Assembly (NCBI GenBank): GCA_900553405.1
Contig: USDF01000030.1
Span: 1-22,000 of the forward strand
Origin: an uncultured Clostridium sp.
GTDB lineage: Bacteria > Bacillota > Clostridia > TANB77 > CAG-508
Reading direction: 5' to 3'
DNA length: 22,000 nt
The position numbers and the translations under genes are program-made. Shown here in pieces: positions 7,192-14,330 of this stretch (position 1 is the first letter of the stretch; each line of letters starts with the position of its first letter). The notes under the pieces are model-generated. The model was not told the DNA's origin, searched no databases, and worked only from the letters and a program-made list of their open reading frames with translations.

Positions 7192-7229
7192 ATAAAAAAT
7201 AGAATATATTAATATATTCTATTTTTTAT
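7192..7229 (-). terminator. Terminator after spoIIR
   Basis: This is a perfect 38-base palindrome (19-base arms, 7192-7210 and 7211-7229), entirely A/T except one base pair per arm, with a T-run on the reverse strand. It lies between the spoIIR stop and the murA start. It probably ends spoIIR transcription and isolates murA. Confidence 0.6.
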
Positions 7230-7270
7230 TTTAACATAACATTTATATCACATTTTATTGGATTTTACAA

Positions 7271-7936
7271 CTATTTTTTTGCAGTTAATAAATCATTGTT
7301 CATAAACCATTCTATTAAACCTATTTTAAATTGAATATTTGAACTATCTTCTTTTGTTACAATAGAGTATTCTTCATCATTTAACTCTTGTTTTATAAGT
7401 TCTTTAGATTCTTCAGGAACTATACCAGAACTTACATTAACAAAGCATAGTGGTGGAAACATTACACACCACCAATTTTGACCCTTAGCTTCACCTATTT
7501 TTACGCGAAGAGCATCATAATAACCTGCTGGAAGAGAAATATCTCCATAATCTTTAGTAGGAAAAGAAAAGTTTCCAAATTCTATAGTTACAGGGTAAGA
7601 ATAACCATTTTCTTTAATAGTATTGCTTGCTATATTTAAAAAATCTTCTTCATGTAATTTACTTATTTTAATAGCTTCTTCTTTACTTGTTACATCTTTA
7701 CACAAACTATTCATATATTCAATTAAATTATCTCTTATTTTATATTTAAGGTCTTGATCTTCTTTTGTATCACTATTTGCAATAACATGAAGACGGAAAA
7801 CACTATTTTCAATATCGCTAGAAACTGCATTTACGTAAGATATAGCAGATATTGATATATACAAAAATAATAAAAATAGTAAAATTAAGGAATTTTTTAC
7901 TTTTTTATTGCATATAATAGATAATATAGATTTCAT
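7271..7936 (-). CDS. spoIIR: Stage II sporulation protein R (SpoIIR)
   Basis: SpoIIR is the forespore-made secreted signal that activates the SpoIIGA protease in the mother-cell membrane, releasing active sigma-E. The 221-residue product has a basic N-terminus and a hydrophobic signal/anchor at about 15-33. Family motifs are FRLHVIANSD (47-56), LPAGYYDALRVKIGEA and NWWCVMFPPLCF. The start is ATG 7936 with GGAGG seven bases upstream; the longer TTG start would overlap that ribosome binding site. The gene appears monocistronic, with a palindromic terminator after it. In B. subtilis it is sigma-F dependent, but I could not find a good sigma-F promoter here. Confidence 0.95.
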   Translation of the reverse strand: MKSILSIICNKKVKNSLILLFLLFLYISISAISYVNAVSSDIENSVFRLHVIANSDTKEDQDLKYKIRDNLIEYMNSLCKDVTSKEEAIKISKLHEEDFLNIASNTIKENGYSYPVTIEFGNFSFPTKDYGDISLPAGYYDALRVKIGEAKGQNWWCVMFPPLCFVNVSSGIVPEESKELIKQELNDEEYSIVTKEDSSNIQFKIGLIEWFMNNDLLTAKK

Positions 7937-8089
7937 ATTACAATCCTCCAAAAATGTATTTCATTTCTTTATAATTTAAGTATTTACAATAAAAAAAATT
8001 ATATACATATTTGGAAAAAAATTTATTTCGAAAAGAGAATAAAGCTTTGAAAATGTCGAAATATAGGGAAAAGTTTATTTGTAATATGA

Positions 8090-8118
8090 TTGACATATTT
8101 GTAAAATAATGGTAAAAT
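8090..8118 (+). promoter_or_regulatory. sigma-A promoter of the 8152 gene
   Basis: TTGACA (8090-8095), 17 bp, TAAAAT (8113-8118). Transcription would start near 8125, giving a leader of about 27 bases with GAGGAGG before the ATG. A single Spo0A-box match, TGTCGAA, lies upstream at 8054-8060 and may be chance. Confidence 0.75.
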
Positions 8119-8123
8119 TTACC
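8111..8123. promoter_or_regulatory. Operator-like dyad over the -10 box
   Basis: GGTAAAATTTACC is a perfect 13-base dyad covering the whole -10 element. GTAAAAT also occurs as a direct repeat at 8101-8107 and 8112-8118, 11 bp apart. A repressor site is possible; the binding protein is unknown. Confidence 0.35.
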
Positions 8124-8151
8124 AAAAGAAAACAAAAGAGGAGGCTAAAAA

Positions 8152-8676
8152 ATGGAGGTTCAAAAAAATAATTTAACAAAATTATGTAGTTTTTATGTGA
8201 GTGATTGGCATTTGGTAACAATGCTACTTCCTTATATTAATCAAAAAATAAATGAACAAGCAAAAATAGCCACAATCCTAGAAAAAGATATACAAGAAAA
8301 TGTAGAAACATTAGTTAAAAAATTAAATTTAAAAAATAGAGAAAAAATCTTAAAATTAAATTGGAGTACAACAGAAAAAATAAAACAAAGCATACATACA
8401 TTAGAAAAAAATCAAGAATTAGTAATATTTATAAATGGAAGTAAGGAATTTATTAAAGAGCAAAATAAAAAATTAGAAAAATATTTTTCTACACATTTTG
8501 TATCTGGACCTGTAAAAATAATTAATTGTTATGAAATTATTGAATTTAATGGAAGTATACAAGAAATATTAGATAATCATAGCAAAGTATTAAACACTTC
8601 GGGTGAAAGAGAAATTAATGAAATTTTTTCAGATTATGAGAAAAAGAATAATCAAGAAGAAAAAGCTGTAGGATAG
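8152..8676 (+). CDS. Conserved-looking protein of unknown function
   Basis: I cannot assign a family to this 174-residue protein. It has no signal peptide or membrane span and looks cytoplasmic. It is lysine-rich with helical stretches (about 35-90) and an alternating segment LVIFINGSKEFI (about 99-110) that could be a beta strand and turn. The N-terminal part reads LCSFYVSDWHLVTMLLPYIN, with aromatic and His residues unlike random composition. The gene is well equipped: sigma-A promoter, GAGGAGG before ATG, and its own terminator. It is transcribed divergently from spoIIR and not in an operon. The region 7937-8089 between them holds no other gene. Confidence 0.85.
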   Translation: MEVQKNNLTKLCSFYVSDWHLVTMLLPYINQKINEQAKIATILEKDIQENVETLVKKLNLKNREKILKLNWSTTEKIKQSIHTLEKNQELVIFINGSKEFIKEQNKKLEKYFSTHFVSGPVKIINCYEIIEFNGSIQEILDNHSKVLNTSGEREINEIFSDYEKKNNQEEKAVG

Positions 8677-8685
8677 ATAAATGTT

Positions 8686-8719
8686 AAAAAATCACTTCAT
8701 AGTATTGAAGTGATTTTTT
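8686..8719 (+). terminator. Terminator of the 8152 gene
   Basis: A perfect 14-bp stem (8686-8699 with 8706-8719) encloses the 6-base loop TAGTAT, with A6 on the left and T6 on the right. It lies ten bases after the stop codon. Confidence 0.9.
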
Positions 8720-8826
8720 AGATTATTGAACAAAATGTTTTTATATATTCTGTCAATAATCTTAAAACTATAATATTATATGTAAAATATTAAAAATTGT
8801 ATATATTTTTTTATAAAAATAAACTT

Positions 8827-8855
8827 TTGACATATAGAATATAAATGTATATAAT
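8827..8855 (+). promoter_or_regulatory. Full-consensus sigma-A promoter of the UDP-sugar unit
   Basis: TTGACA (8827-8832), 17 bp, TATAAT (8850-8855): both boxes and the spacing match consensus. The start codon of the pyrophosphorylase lies 32 bases after the -10, with AGGAGG just before it. Strong constitutive expression would be expected. Confidence 0.85.
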
Positions 8856-8887
8856 AGGTATACTAAAATAGAAATAGGAGGAAAAAT

Positions 8888-10120
8888 ATGATAGAAAAAT
8901 TGGAACAAACGAAGAAACTATTAAAAGAGCAGAAACAAGAACAAATATTAGACTATCCAATAAAAAATAAAGAAGAGTTTGCAAGAGAAGTTTTAAAAAT
9001 TAATTTTGAAGAATTAAATAAATTATATGATAAAGCAATAAAAAATGAAAAAGTGAGAAATAGCAAAATTGAACCTATTCCATATATAGAAAAAGATAAA
9101 TTAAGTGAAGAAGAAAAAGAATATTATAAAAAAATAGGTGAAAATATAATAAAAAATAATGAGTATGCAGTAGTAACAATGGCAGGAGGACAAGGTAGTA
9201 GACTAGGTCATGATGGACCAAAAGGTACTTTTGATTTTGGATTAGAAAATCATAAAAGTATTTTTGAAGTATTATGTGATGGATTAAAAGAAACCTATGA
9301 AAAATATAATGTTTATATTCCTTGGTATATAATGACTAGTAGACAAAACAATGAAGACACAATTAATTTCTTTGAAAAAAATAATTATTTTGGCTATTCA
9401 AAAGAAAATATTTACTTTTTTAAACAAGGTGAATTGCCAGTATTAAATGATCAAGGAAAATTAATGTTAAATAAAGAAGGAAATATAAATACTGCAGCAG
9501 ATGGACATGGTGGAATTTTTGTTTCTATGGAAAAAGAAAAAATAACAGAAAATATGAAACAAAGAGGAATTAAATGGGTATTTATAGGTCCAGTAGATAA
9601 TGTTTTAATAAAAATGGTAGATCCAATTTTTATAGGAATATGTCAAGATAAGAATGTGTTAGCAGGTGGAAAAAGTATAATAAAAGCATATCCAGAAGAA
9701 AGAGTAGGTGTATTTTGCAAAAAAGATGGAAAACCGGATGTAATAGAATATACTGAAATTTCAAAAGAAATGGCAGAAATGAAAAATGATAAAGGTGAAT
9801 TAGTGTATGCAGAATCACACATAAATTGCAATATGTTTAATATTGATATAATTGGAAAGATAAGCAAAAACAAATTACCATATCATTGTGCTCATAAAAA
9901 AATAGAATATTTAAATAAAGAAGGACAAGTAGTAAAACCAGAAGAACCAAATGCTTATAAATTTGAAGCTTTTATATTTGATGCATTTAAAATGCTAGAC
10001 GAAATGGCAATATTTAGAGTGAAAAGGGAAGAAGAATTTGCTCCAATAAAAAATGCAAAAGGAAAAGATAGTCCTAAAACAGCATTAGAATTATATAAAA
10101 ATTTTTATAGTAATAGATAG
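8888..10120 (+). CDS. UDP-N-acetylhexosamine pyrophosphorylase-family uridylyltransferase
   Basis: The 410-residue protein is of the UDPGP (eukaryote-type) nucleotidyltransferase family, not the bacterial GalU or GlmU type. The nucleotide-binding loop MAGGQGSRLGHDGPKGTFDFG spans about 98-118. Further family segments are FFKQGELPVL, INTAADGHGG (compare A-P-D-G-N-G-G in UAP1), the metal-site region FIGPVDN, and HINCNMFNID. It should make a UDP-sugar from UTP and a sugar 1-phosphate in the cytoplasm. Resemblance to UAP1 suggests GlcNAc-1-P or a related N-acetylhexosamine, but UDP-Glc is possible. The next gene, a phosphohexomutase, would supply the 1-phosphate substrate. Start fixed by AGGAGG. 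Confidence 0.85.
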   Translation: MIEKLEQTKKLLKEQKQEQILDYPIKNKEEFAREVLKINFEELNKLYDKAIKNEKVRNSKIEPIPYIEKDKLSEEEKEYYKKIGENIIKNNEYAVVTMAGGQGSRLGHDGPKGTFDFGLENHKSIFEVLCDGLKETYEKYNVYIPWYIMTSRQNNEDTINFFEKNNYFGYSKENIYFFKQGELPVLNDQGKLMLNKEGNINTAADGHGGIFVSMEKEKITENMKQRGIKWVFIGPVDNVLIKMVDPIFIGICQDKNVLAGGKSIIKAYPEERVGVFCKKDGKPDVIEYTEISKEMAEMKNDKGELVYAESHINCNMFNIDIIGKISKNKLPYHCAHKKIEYLNKEGQVVKPEEPNAYKFEAFIFDAFKMLDEMAIFRVKREEEFAPIKNAKGKDSPKTALELYKNFYSNR

Positions 10121-10164
10121 GAGGAATTAATTAATTTAATAATTCATTAAATTAATTATAAGAG
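10119..10164 (+). promoter_or_regulatory. Hairpin between a strong SD and the phosphohexomutase AUG
   Basis: AGGAGG (10119-10124) overlaps the preceding stop codon but lies 45 bases before the ATG at 10170, too far for ordinary use. Between them is a perfect 13-bp A/T stem (10128-10140 with 10146-10158, loop AATTC). Folding would bring the AGGAGG close to the AUG. A weak local AGAG (10161-10164) is the alternative ribosome binding site. Confidence 0.5.
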
Positions 10165-10169
10165 AAAAA

Positions 10170-11870
10170 ATGAGTTATAAAGAGAATTATAAAAATTGGT
10201 GTGAAAATTCAATTTTTGATGAAGAAACCAAAAAAGAATTGTTAGAAATATCAAATAATGAAAAAGAAATAGAAGATAGATTTTATAAAGAGTTAGAATT
10301 TGGAACAGCAGGATTAAGAGGAATAATGGGTGCAGGCTTAAACAGAATGAATAAGTACACTGTAGGTAAAGCAACTCAAGGATTAGCAAATTTTATAAAA
10401 AGTAAAAATGGTGAGGAAAGAGGAGTTGCAATTTCATATGATTCAAGAAATAATTCGAAAGAATTTAGTGAAATTGCAGCGCTATGTTTAAATGCAAATG
10501 GAATAAAAGCATATGTATTTGATAGATTATCACCAGTTCCAGAATTGTCTTTTGCTGTAAGAAAACTAAATTGTATAGCAGGAATAATGATAACAGCAAG
10601 TCATAACCCACCAAAATACAATGGATATAAGGTATATGGAGAAGATGGTGCACAAATAGTTTCTCCTGTTGATAAAGAAATAATGCAAGAAGTAAAAAAT
10701 ATTAATGATTTTAGAAAAATAAAACAAATATCTAAAGAAGAAGCAATAAAAGAAAATCTTTATAATGTTATTGGAGAAGAAATACATACTTTATACATAG
10801 AAGAAGTAAAAAAATTATTATTAAATAAAGAAGCAATAAGAAAACAAGAGAATTTGAGTATTGTATATACACCATTACACGGAACAGGAAATATTCCAGT
10901 ACAAAGTGTTTTAAAAGAAATAGGTTTTAAAAACGTTCATATTGTTAAAGAACAAGAAATGCCAGATGGAAATTTTCCAACAGTAGATTATCCAAACCCT
11001 GAAGATAAAAAAGCATTTAAATTAGCTTTGGAATTAGCTAAAAAAGTGGATGCAGAAATTGTTTTAGCAACAGATCCAGATGCTGATAGATTAGGTGTAT
11101 TTGTAAAAAATAAAAATGAATATATTCCTTTAACAGGAAATATGTCAGCTCTTTTAATACTAGAATATATTTTATCTCAAAAAAGTGAAAGAAATATGTT
11201 GCCCAAAAATTCAATTGTTGTAAAAAGTATAGTTTCTTCAACGATGGTAAAACCAATGGTAGATTTTTATAATGTAAAATTAGAAGAAGTATTAACGGGT
11301 TTTAAATATATTGGGGAAAAAATTAAAAAATATGAAGAAAATAATAATTATAATTTTATTTTTGGCTATGAAGAAAGTTATGGATGTTTAGCAGGAACTT
11401 ATGCTAGAGATAAAGATGGTATTGCAGCGGTAGCTCTTTTATGCGAAGCTGCAGCCTATTATAAAGAAAATGGAATTTCTTTATGGAATCAAATGCAAAA
11501 TATTTATAAAAAATATGGATTTTATAAAGAGGGAGTTAAACAAATTACATTAGAAGGAATAGATGGGGCAGATAAAATAAAAAATATAATGTCTAATTTA
11601 AGAGAAAACGCACCAAAGAAATTTGGAAATTTCCAAGTGGAAAGAATTAGAGATTACGAAAATCAAACAATTTTAGATTTAAAAACAAATAAAATAGAAA
11701 AAATAGATATGCCAAAATCTAATGTTTTATATTATGAACTTTCAAATGATGCATGGCTTGCAGTTAGACCTTCAGGAACAGAACCTAAAATTAAATATTA
11801 TATAGGTGTTAAAGGTAATTCACAGGAAGAAGCGGATGAAATGTTAGAACAATTAGAAAATAATATATAG
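10170..11870 (+). CDS. Phosphoglucomutase/phosphomannomutase-family enzyme
   Basis: This 566-residue alpha-D-phosphohexomutase interconverts hexose 6- and 1-phosphates. All four active-site regions are present: the phosphoserine loop TASHNPPKYNGYK (Ser144), the Mg-binding loop DPDADR (302-307), the sugar-binding loop GYEESYG (399-405) and the C-terminal phosphate loop RPSGTEPK. Length and motif spacing match B. subtilis PgcA (alpha-phosphoglucomutase), though phosphomannomutase or phosphopentomutase activity cannot be excluded. It is the second gene of a two-gene unit with the uridylyltransferase, fitting hexose-6-P to hexose-1-P to UDP-sugar. The ATG has a poor adjacent ribosome binding site; see the hairpin just upstream. 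Confidence 0.92.
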   Translation: MSYKENYKNWCENSIFDEETKKELLEISNNEKEIEDRFYKELEFGTAGLRGIMGAGLNRMNKYTVGKATQGLANFIKSKNGEERGVAISYDSRNNSKEFSEIAALCLNANGIKAYVFDRLSPVPELSFAVRKLNCIAGIMITASHNPPKYNGYKVYGEDGAQIVSPVDKEIMQEVKNINDFRKIKQISKEEAIKENLYNVIGEEIHTLYIEEVKKLLLNKEAIRKQENLSIVYTPLHGTGNIPVQSVLKEIGFKNVHIVKEQEMPDGNFPTVDYPNPEDKKAFKLALELAKKVDAEIVLATDPDADRLGVFVKNKNEYIPLTGNMSALLILEYILSQKSERNMLPKNSIVVKSIVSSTMVKPMVDFYNVKLEEVLTGFKYIGEKIKKYEENNNYNFIFGYEESYGCLAGTYARDKDGIAAVALLCEAAAYYKENGISLWNQMQNIYKKYGFYKEGVKQITLEGIDGADKIKNIMSNLRENAPKKFGNFQVERIRDYENQTILDLKTNKIEKIDMPKSNVLYYELSNDAWLAVRPSGTEPKIKYYIGVKGNSQEEADEMLEQLENNI

Positions 11871-11905
11871 AAAAATTAATATAGAGTATAATAAAATATT
11901 CAAAT

Positions 11906-11956
11906 AAAAAATCAGGGTGAATGGTTATAAATTATAATTATTCACCTTGATTTTTT
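11906..11956. terminator. Bidirectional terminator between the mutase and ttcA
   Basis: A 17-bp stem with one G-T wobble (11906-11922 with 11940-11956) has A-runs and T-runs at its ends and a 17-base loop. It separates two convergent genes and can serve both. Confidence 0.85.
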
Positions 11957-11962
11957 ATACAA

Positions 11963-12673
11963 TTATTCATGCCACCCTTTTAGATGGTTTCTTTTAATAA
12001 CTCCAAGTAAGTTTGCTCTACACATAGGAATGTCCCTATTTAAATCATTCAATAAATTTTTCATATATTCCCTTTTTGAGACACCATCCATAGGACAAGC
12101 TTTAGGCATAACTTTAATATTTTCTCTTTTAACAAATTTTCTAATTTCTTTTTCAGGTGTATAAATTAAAGGTCTAATAACTGTTATTTTGGATCTATCC
12201 ATATAAGAAATAGGTCCAAATGTAGAAAAAGAACCAGTTAATAATAAATTCATTAAAAATGTTTCTAATGCATCATCTTCATTATGACCTAAAGCAATTT
12301 TATTACAACCTTCTCTAACTACAACTGAATTTAAAATACCTCTTCTAATATTTGCACATAAAGAACAAGGTCTCTTTTCTTTTCTTATATCAAATACAAT
12401 TTGCTTAATGTCGCTATTTTCTATAATTAATGGAACACCAATATCATCGCATACATTTTGTAAAAAATCACAATCAAAAAATTCAAATCCAGGATTTACA
12501 CTAACTGCGATTATTTCAAAATCCTTATCAAAATAAGTTTGAAGTTGTTTTAATCCCATAAGCATTGTTATTGAATCTTTTCCACCAGATAAACATACAG
12601 CAATTTTATCGCCATCTTGAATCATATCATATGCTCTAATTGCTTTTCTCATATAACCTAATATTTTCTGCAT
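11963..12673 (-). CDS. ttcA: TtcA-family tRNA 2-thiolation protein
   Basis: A 236-residue PP-loop ATPase. The ATP-binding motif SGGKDS is at 29-34, and GHNEDDALETFLMN (129-142) is typical of the TtcA group. C103 and C106 in RPCSLC plus C193 in KACPMDG match the three cysteines that hold the [4Fe-4S] cluster in E. coli TtcA. That enzyme makes 2-thiocytidine at tRNA position 32; in Firmicutes the exact substrate of this subfamily is less certain. The start has AGGAG upstream (AATAAGGAGAGG). It has its own promoter (12751-12779), is divergent from the tRNA gene, and shares a terminator with the mutase gene. Confidence 0.85.
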   Translation of the reverse strand: MQKILGYMRKAIRAYDMIQDGDKIAVCLSGGKDSITMLMGLKQLQTYFDKDFEIIAVSVNPGFEFFDCDFLQNVCDDIGVPLIIENSDIKQIVFDIRKEKRPCSLCANIRRGILNSVVVREGCNKIALGHNEDDALETFLMNLLLTGSFSTFGPISYMDRSKITVIRPLIYTPEKEIRKFVKRENIKVMPKACPMDGVSKREYMKNLLNDLNRDIPMCRANLLGVIKRNHLKGWHE

Positions 12674-12750
12674 AATAATTTTCCTCTCCTTATTCTATTT
12701 AAAAGTACATATATTATAAGATTTAATTATTTTTTTTTTAAAACAGAATA

Positions 12751-12779
12751 ATTATAACACAAAAAAAGCAAAAACCCAA
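12751..12779 (-). promoter_or_regulatory. Extended -10 promoter of ttcA
   Basis: On the reverse strand TTGGGT (12774-12779), 17 bp, then TATAAT (12751-12756) with TGT just before it, an extended -10. Its -35 abuts the -35 of the forward tRNA promoter, so polymerase binding could be mutually exclusive. Confidence 0.6.
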
Positions 12780-12808
12780 TTGCTTTTTTAAATAAATTAT
12801 AGTAAAAT
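12780..12808 (+). promoter_or_regulatory. sigma-A promoter of the tRNA gene
   Basis: TTGCTT (12780-12785), 17 bp, TAAAAT (12803-12808). Transcription would begin about seven bases before the mature tRNA 5' end. A 9-bp inverted repeat AAAAAAGCA/TGCTTTTTT (12762-12770/12781-12789) spans both divergent -35 regions. Confidence 0.55.
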
Positions 12809-12821
12809 AAACAAAGTAAAT

Positions 12822-12898
12822 GTTCCAGTAGCTCAGTAGGATAGAGCGACAGTTTCCTAAACTGCAGGTCGGGGGTTCGATTCCCTTCTGGAACACCA
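12822..12898 (+). tRNA. trnR: tRNA-Arg (anticodon CCU)
   Basis: A complete cloverleaf. Acceptor GTTCCAG pairs with CTGGAAC, the D-stem is GCTC/GAGC, and the anticodon loop TTCCTAA gives anticodon CCU reading AGG. The T-loop is TTCGATT. Discriminator A and CCA are encoded (CCA at 12896-12898). The anticodon stem has one A-C mismatch at its base (27-43), and the T-stem has two G-U pairs. It is an isolated gene, not part of a cluster. Confidence 0.97.
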
Positions 12899-12923
12899 TT
12901 TTTTATGTAGTAAAAAATCTATG

Positions 12924-12972
12924 GATTTTCTAATAATTTTCATTGTGTAGAAAATCTTAAATTTATTTTTTT
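12924..12972 (+). terminator. Possible terminator after the tRNA
   Basis: GATTTTCTA (12924-12932) and TAGAAAATC (12948-12956) form a 9-bp stem with a 15-base loop. The T7 run (12966-12972) begins nine bases after the stem, which is too far for a standard terminator, so this is tentative. Confidence 0.3.
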
Positions 12973-12996
12973 ATTTGGCTTAAATGGAGGTAACAT

Positions 12997-13452
12997 ATGC
13001 CAGAAAAATTTATGAAAGAAGCTATAAAAGAGGCAAAAAAAGCATATGAAAAAGAAGAAGTGCCAGTAGGAGCGGTAATTGTAAAGGACGGAAAAATAAT
13101 AGCAAGAGCACATAATTTAAAAGAAACAAAAATAGATACAACATGTCATGCCGAAATTTTAGCAATAAAAAAAGCAAGTAAAAAATTAAATAGTTGGCGT
13201 TTAGAAAATTGTGAAATGTATGTAACACTAGAACCTTGTTCTATGTGCGCAGGTGCATTAATTCAATCTAGAATAAAAAAAGTATATATAGGAACTATGG
13301 ATTATAAAACAGGAGCGTGTGGAAGTGTTTTTAATTTATTAGAAGATTATACTTTTAACCATAGAGTAGAATGTGAAACAGGAATTTTAAAAGAAGAATG
13401 CGAAAAAATTTTACAAGATTTTTTTAAAGAATTAAGAAAAAAGAAAAAATAA
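12997..13452 (+). CDS. tadA: tRNA-specific adenosine deaminase TadA
   Basis: TadA converts A34 to inosine in tRNA-Arg(ACG). The 151-residue cytidine-deaminase-fold protein has the catalytic HAE motif (His51, Glu53) and the zinc-binding PCSMC motif (Cys81, Cys84). The TLEPCSMCAGALIQSRI context is typical of TadA rather than free-base deaminases. The start ATG has TGGAGG upstream. As in B. subtilis (yaaJ) it lies before the SRP RNA and dnaX, here with one extra gene between. The adjacent tRNA-Arg is the CCU isoacceptor and not a TadA substrate, so that proximity is probably incidental. Confidence 0.96.
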   Translation: MPEKFMKEAIKEAKKAYEKEEVPVGAVIVKDGKIIARAHNLKETKIDTTCHAEILAIKKASKKLNSWRLENCEMYVTLEPCSMCAGALIQSRIKKVYIGTMDYKTGACGSVFNLLEDYTFNHRVECETGILKEECEKILQDFFKELRKKKK

Positions 13453-13512
13453 TATATCATAATAGGACAACTTGTGAATATATATAACTAAAGAAAATGT
13501 GAGGTAATTAAC

Positions 13513-14265
13513 TTGGAAGAAAATAGAAAGAAGGAAATAATAAAGGCTTTTGTTGCTATAACATGTATTATATTAGTTATGATAGTAGTAGCTTTAATTA
13601 ATTTTAAATACAATATTGAGGGTGAAACAAATATGCCTTTTACACTTTCAAAAATAACAATTGTTAGTACAGCAGAAGGTGTTGAAAATGAAGGAACAGA
13701 AGAAAAATGGAATTTATCAATTTTTCAAAGTAATGATGTATACTTTTCAATAGAAAAAAATGAAAATAATAAGGAAGATGAAATAATACAAAGTATTTCA
13801 ATAGAAAATATACAAGTAACAAAAGCACCAAATATTGGAGAGATTAAAACATATATGCCAAATAGTTCAGAAGGAAGAACTTTTGCAATGAAATATGAAT
13901 ATATAGTTCCAGAAGGAAAATTAACATTTAAAGGAGCTAGTAAAAGTAATTCTAAAACATTAGAAATAGGAAACCAAGGTGGAACAGCAGTAGTAAGATT
14001 TGCAAACATTGGCCTTGGAAAATATATTTCTGATGAAGATGAAGAAATAGTTCATGATGGCAGTTTAATTTCTAAAACAGAAGCAAAAGATGAAGACTTA
14101 GAATTTACAGTAACTTTTGATTTTATAATAAATTTAAGAGACAAAAATTATGTTTCAAAAATTTCTTTAACAATGCCTTGTTCTGAAAATTTAATAGAAG
14201 AAGGTACTAGTAGCAAAGAAATAAAAGATAAGTTTGTTTTTAAAAGATTAGTAGATAAAAAATAA
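13513..14265 (+). CDS. Membrane-anchored protein of unknown function
   Basis: I do not recognise a family for this 250-residue protein. It has a short charged cytoplasmic N-terminus, one transmembrane helix (about 11-29) and an extracytoplasmic domain rich in beta-type alternation and acidic residues. Segments such as NMPFTLSKITIVSTAEG and GGTAVVRFANIGLGKYI (GGTA at about 156-159) look structured and conserved. No cysteine-based lipobox is present. The start is TTG at 13513, with GTGAGGTAA upstream and an N-terminus consistent with an anchor. It sits between tadA and the SRP RNA, an insertion relative to B. subtilis. Possible roles in the envelope are guesswork; confidence that it is a real gene is high. 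Confidence 0.88.
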   Translation: MEENRKKEIIKAFVAITCIILVMIVVALINFKYNIEGETNMPFTLSKITIVSTAEGVENEGTEEKWNLSIFQSNDVYFSIEKNENNKEDEIIQSISIENIQVTKAPNIGEIKTYMPNSSEGRTFAMKYEYIVPEGKLTFKGASKSNSKTLEIGNQGGTAVVRFANIGLGKYISDEDEEIVHDGSLISKTEAKDEDLEFTVTFDFIINLRDKNYVSKISLTMPCSENLIEEGTSSKEIKDKFVFKRLVDKK

Positions 14266-14299
14266 AAAAGTACATAGTAGAAAATTAGATAAAAAACAC

Positions 14300-14328
14300 T
14301 TGTCAACAATGTAAAATAAGTATATAAT
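14300..14328 (+). promoter_or_regulatory. sigma-A promoter of the SRP RNA
   Basis: TTGTCA (14300-14305), 17 bp, TATAAT (14323-14328). The expected start of transcription, 14334-14336, lies at the very 5' end of the long closing helix of the RNA. Confidence 0.8.
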
Positions 14329-14330
14329 AC

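Noticed and set aside
7937..8010. sigma-F promoter upstream of spoIIR
   Set aside because: A GTATA-like -35 exists, but no GG-containing -10 with proper spacing was found.
8054..8060. Single Spo0A box TGTCGAA
   Set aside because: Lone 7-mers of the form TGNCGAA are expected a few times by chance in 22 kb; without a partner box it is not called as a site.
12762..12789. AAAAAAGCA/TGCTTTTTT hairpin as an intrinsic terminator
   Set aside because: It lies upstream of both divergent genes and its arms coincide with their -35 regions, so promoter symmetry explains it better.
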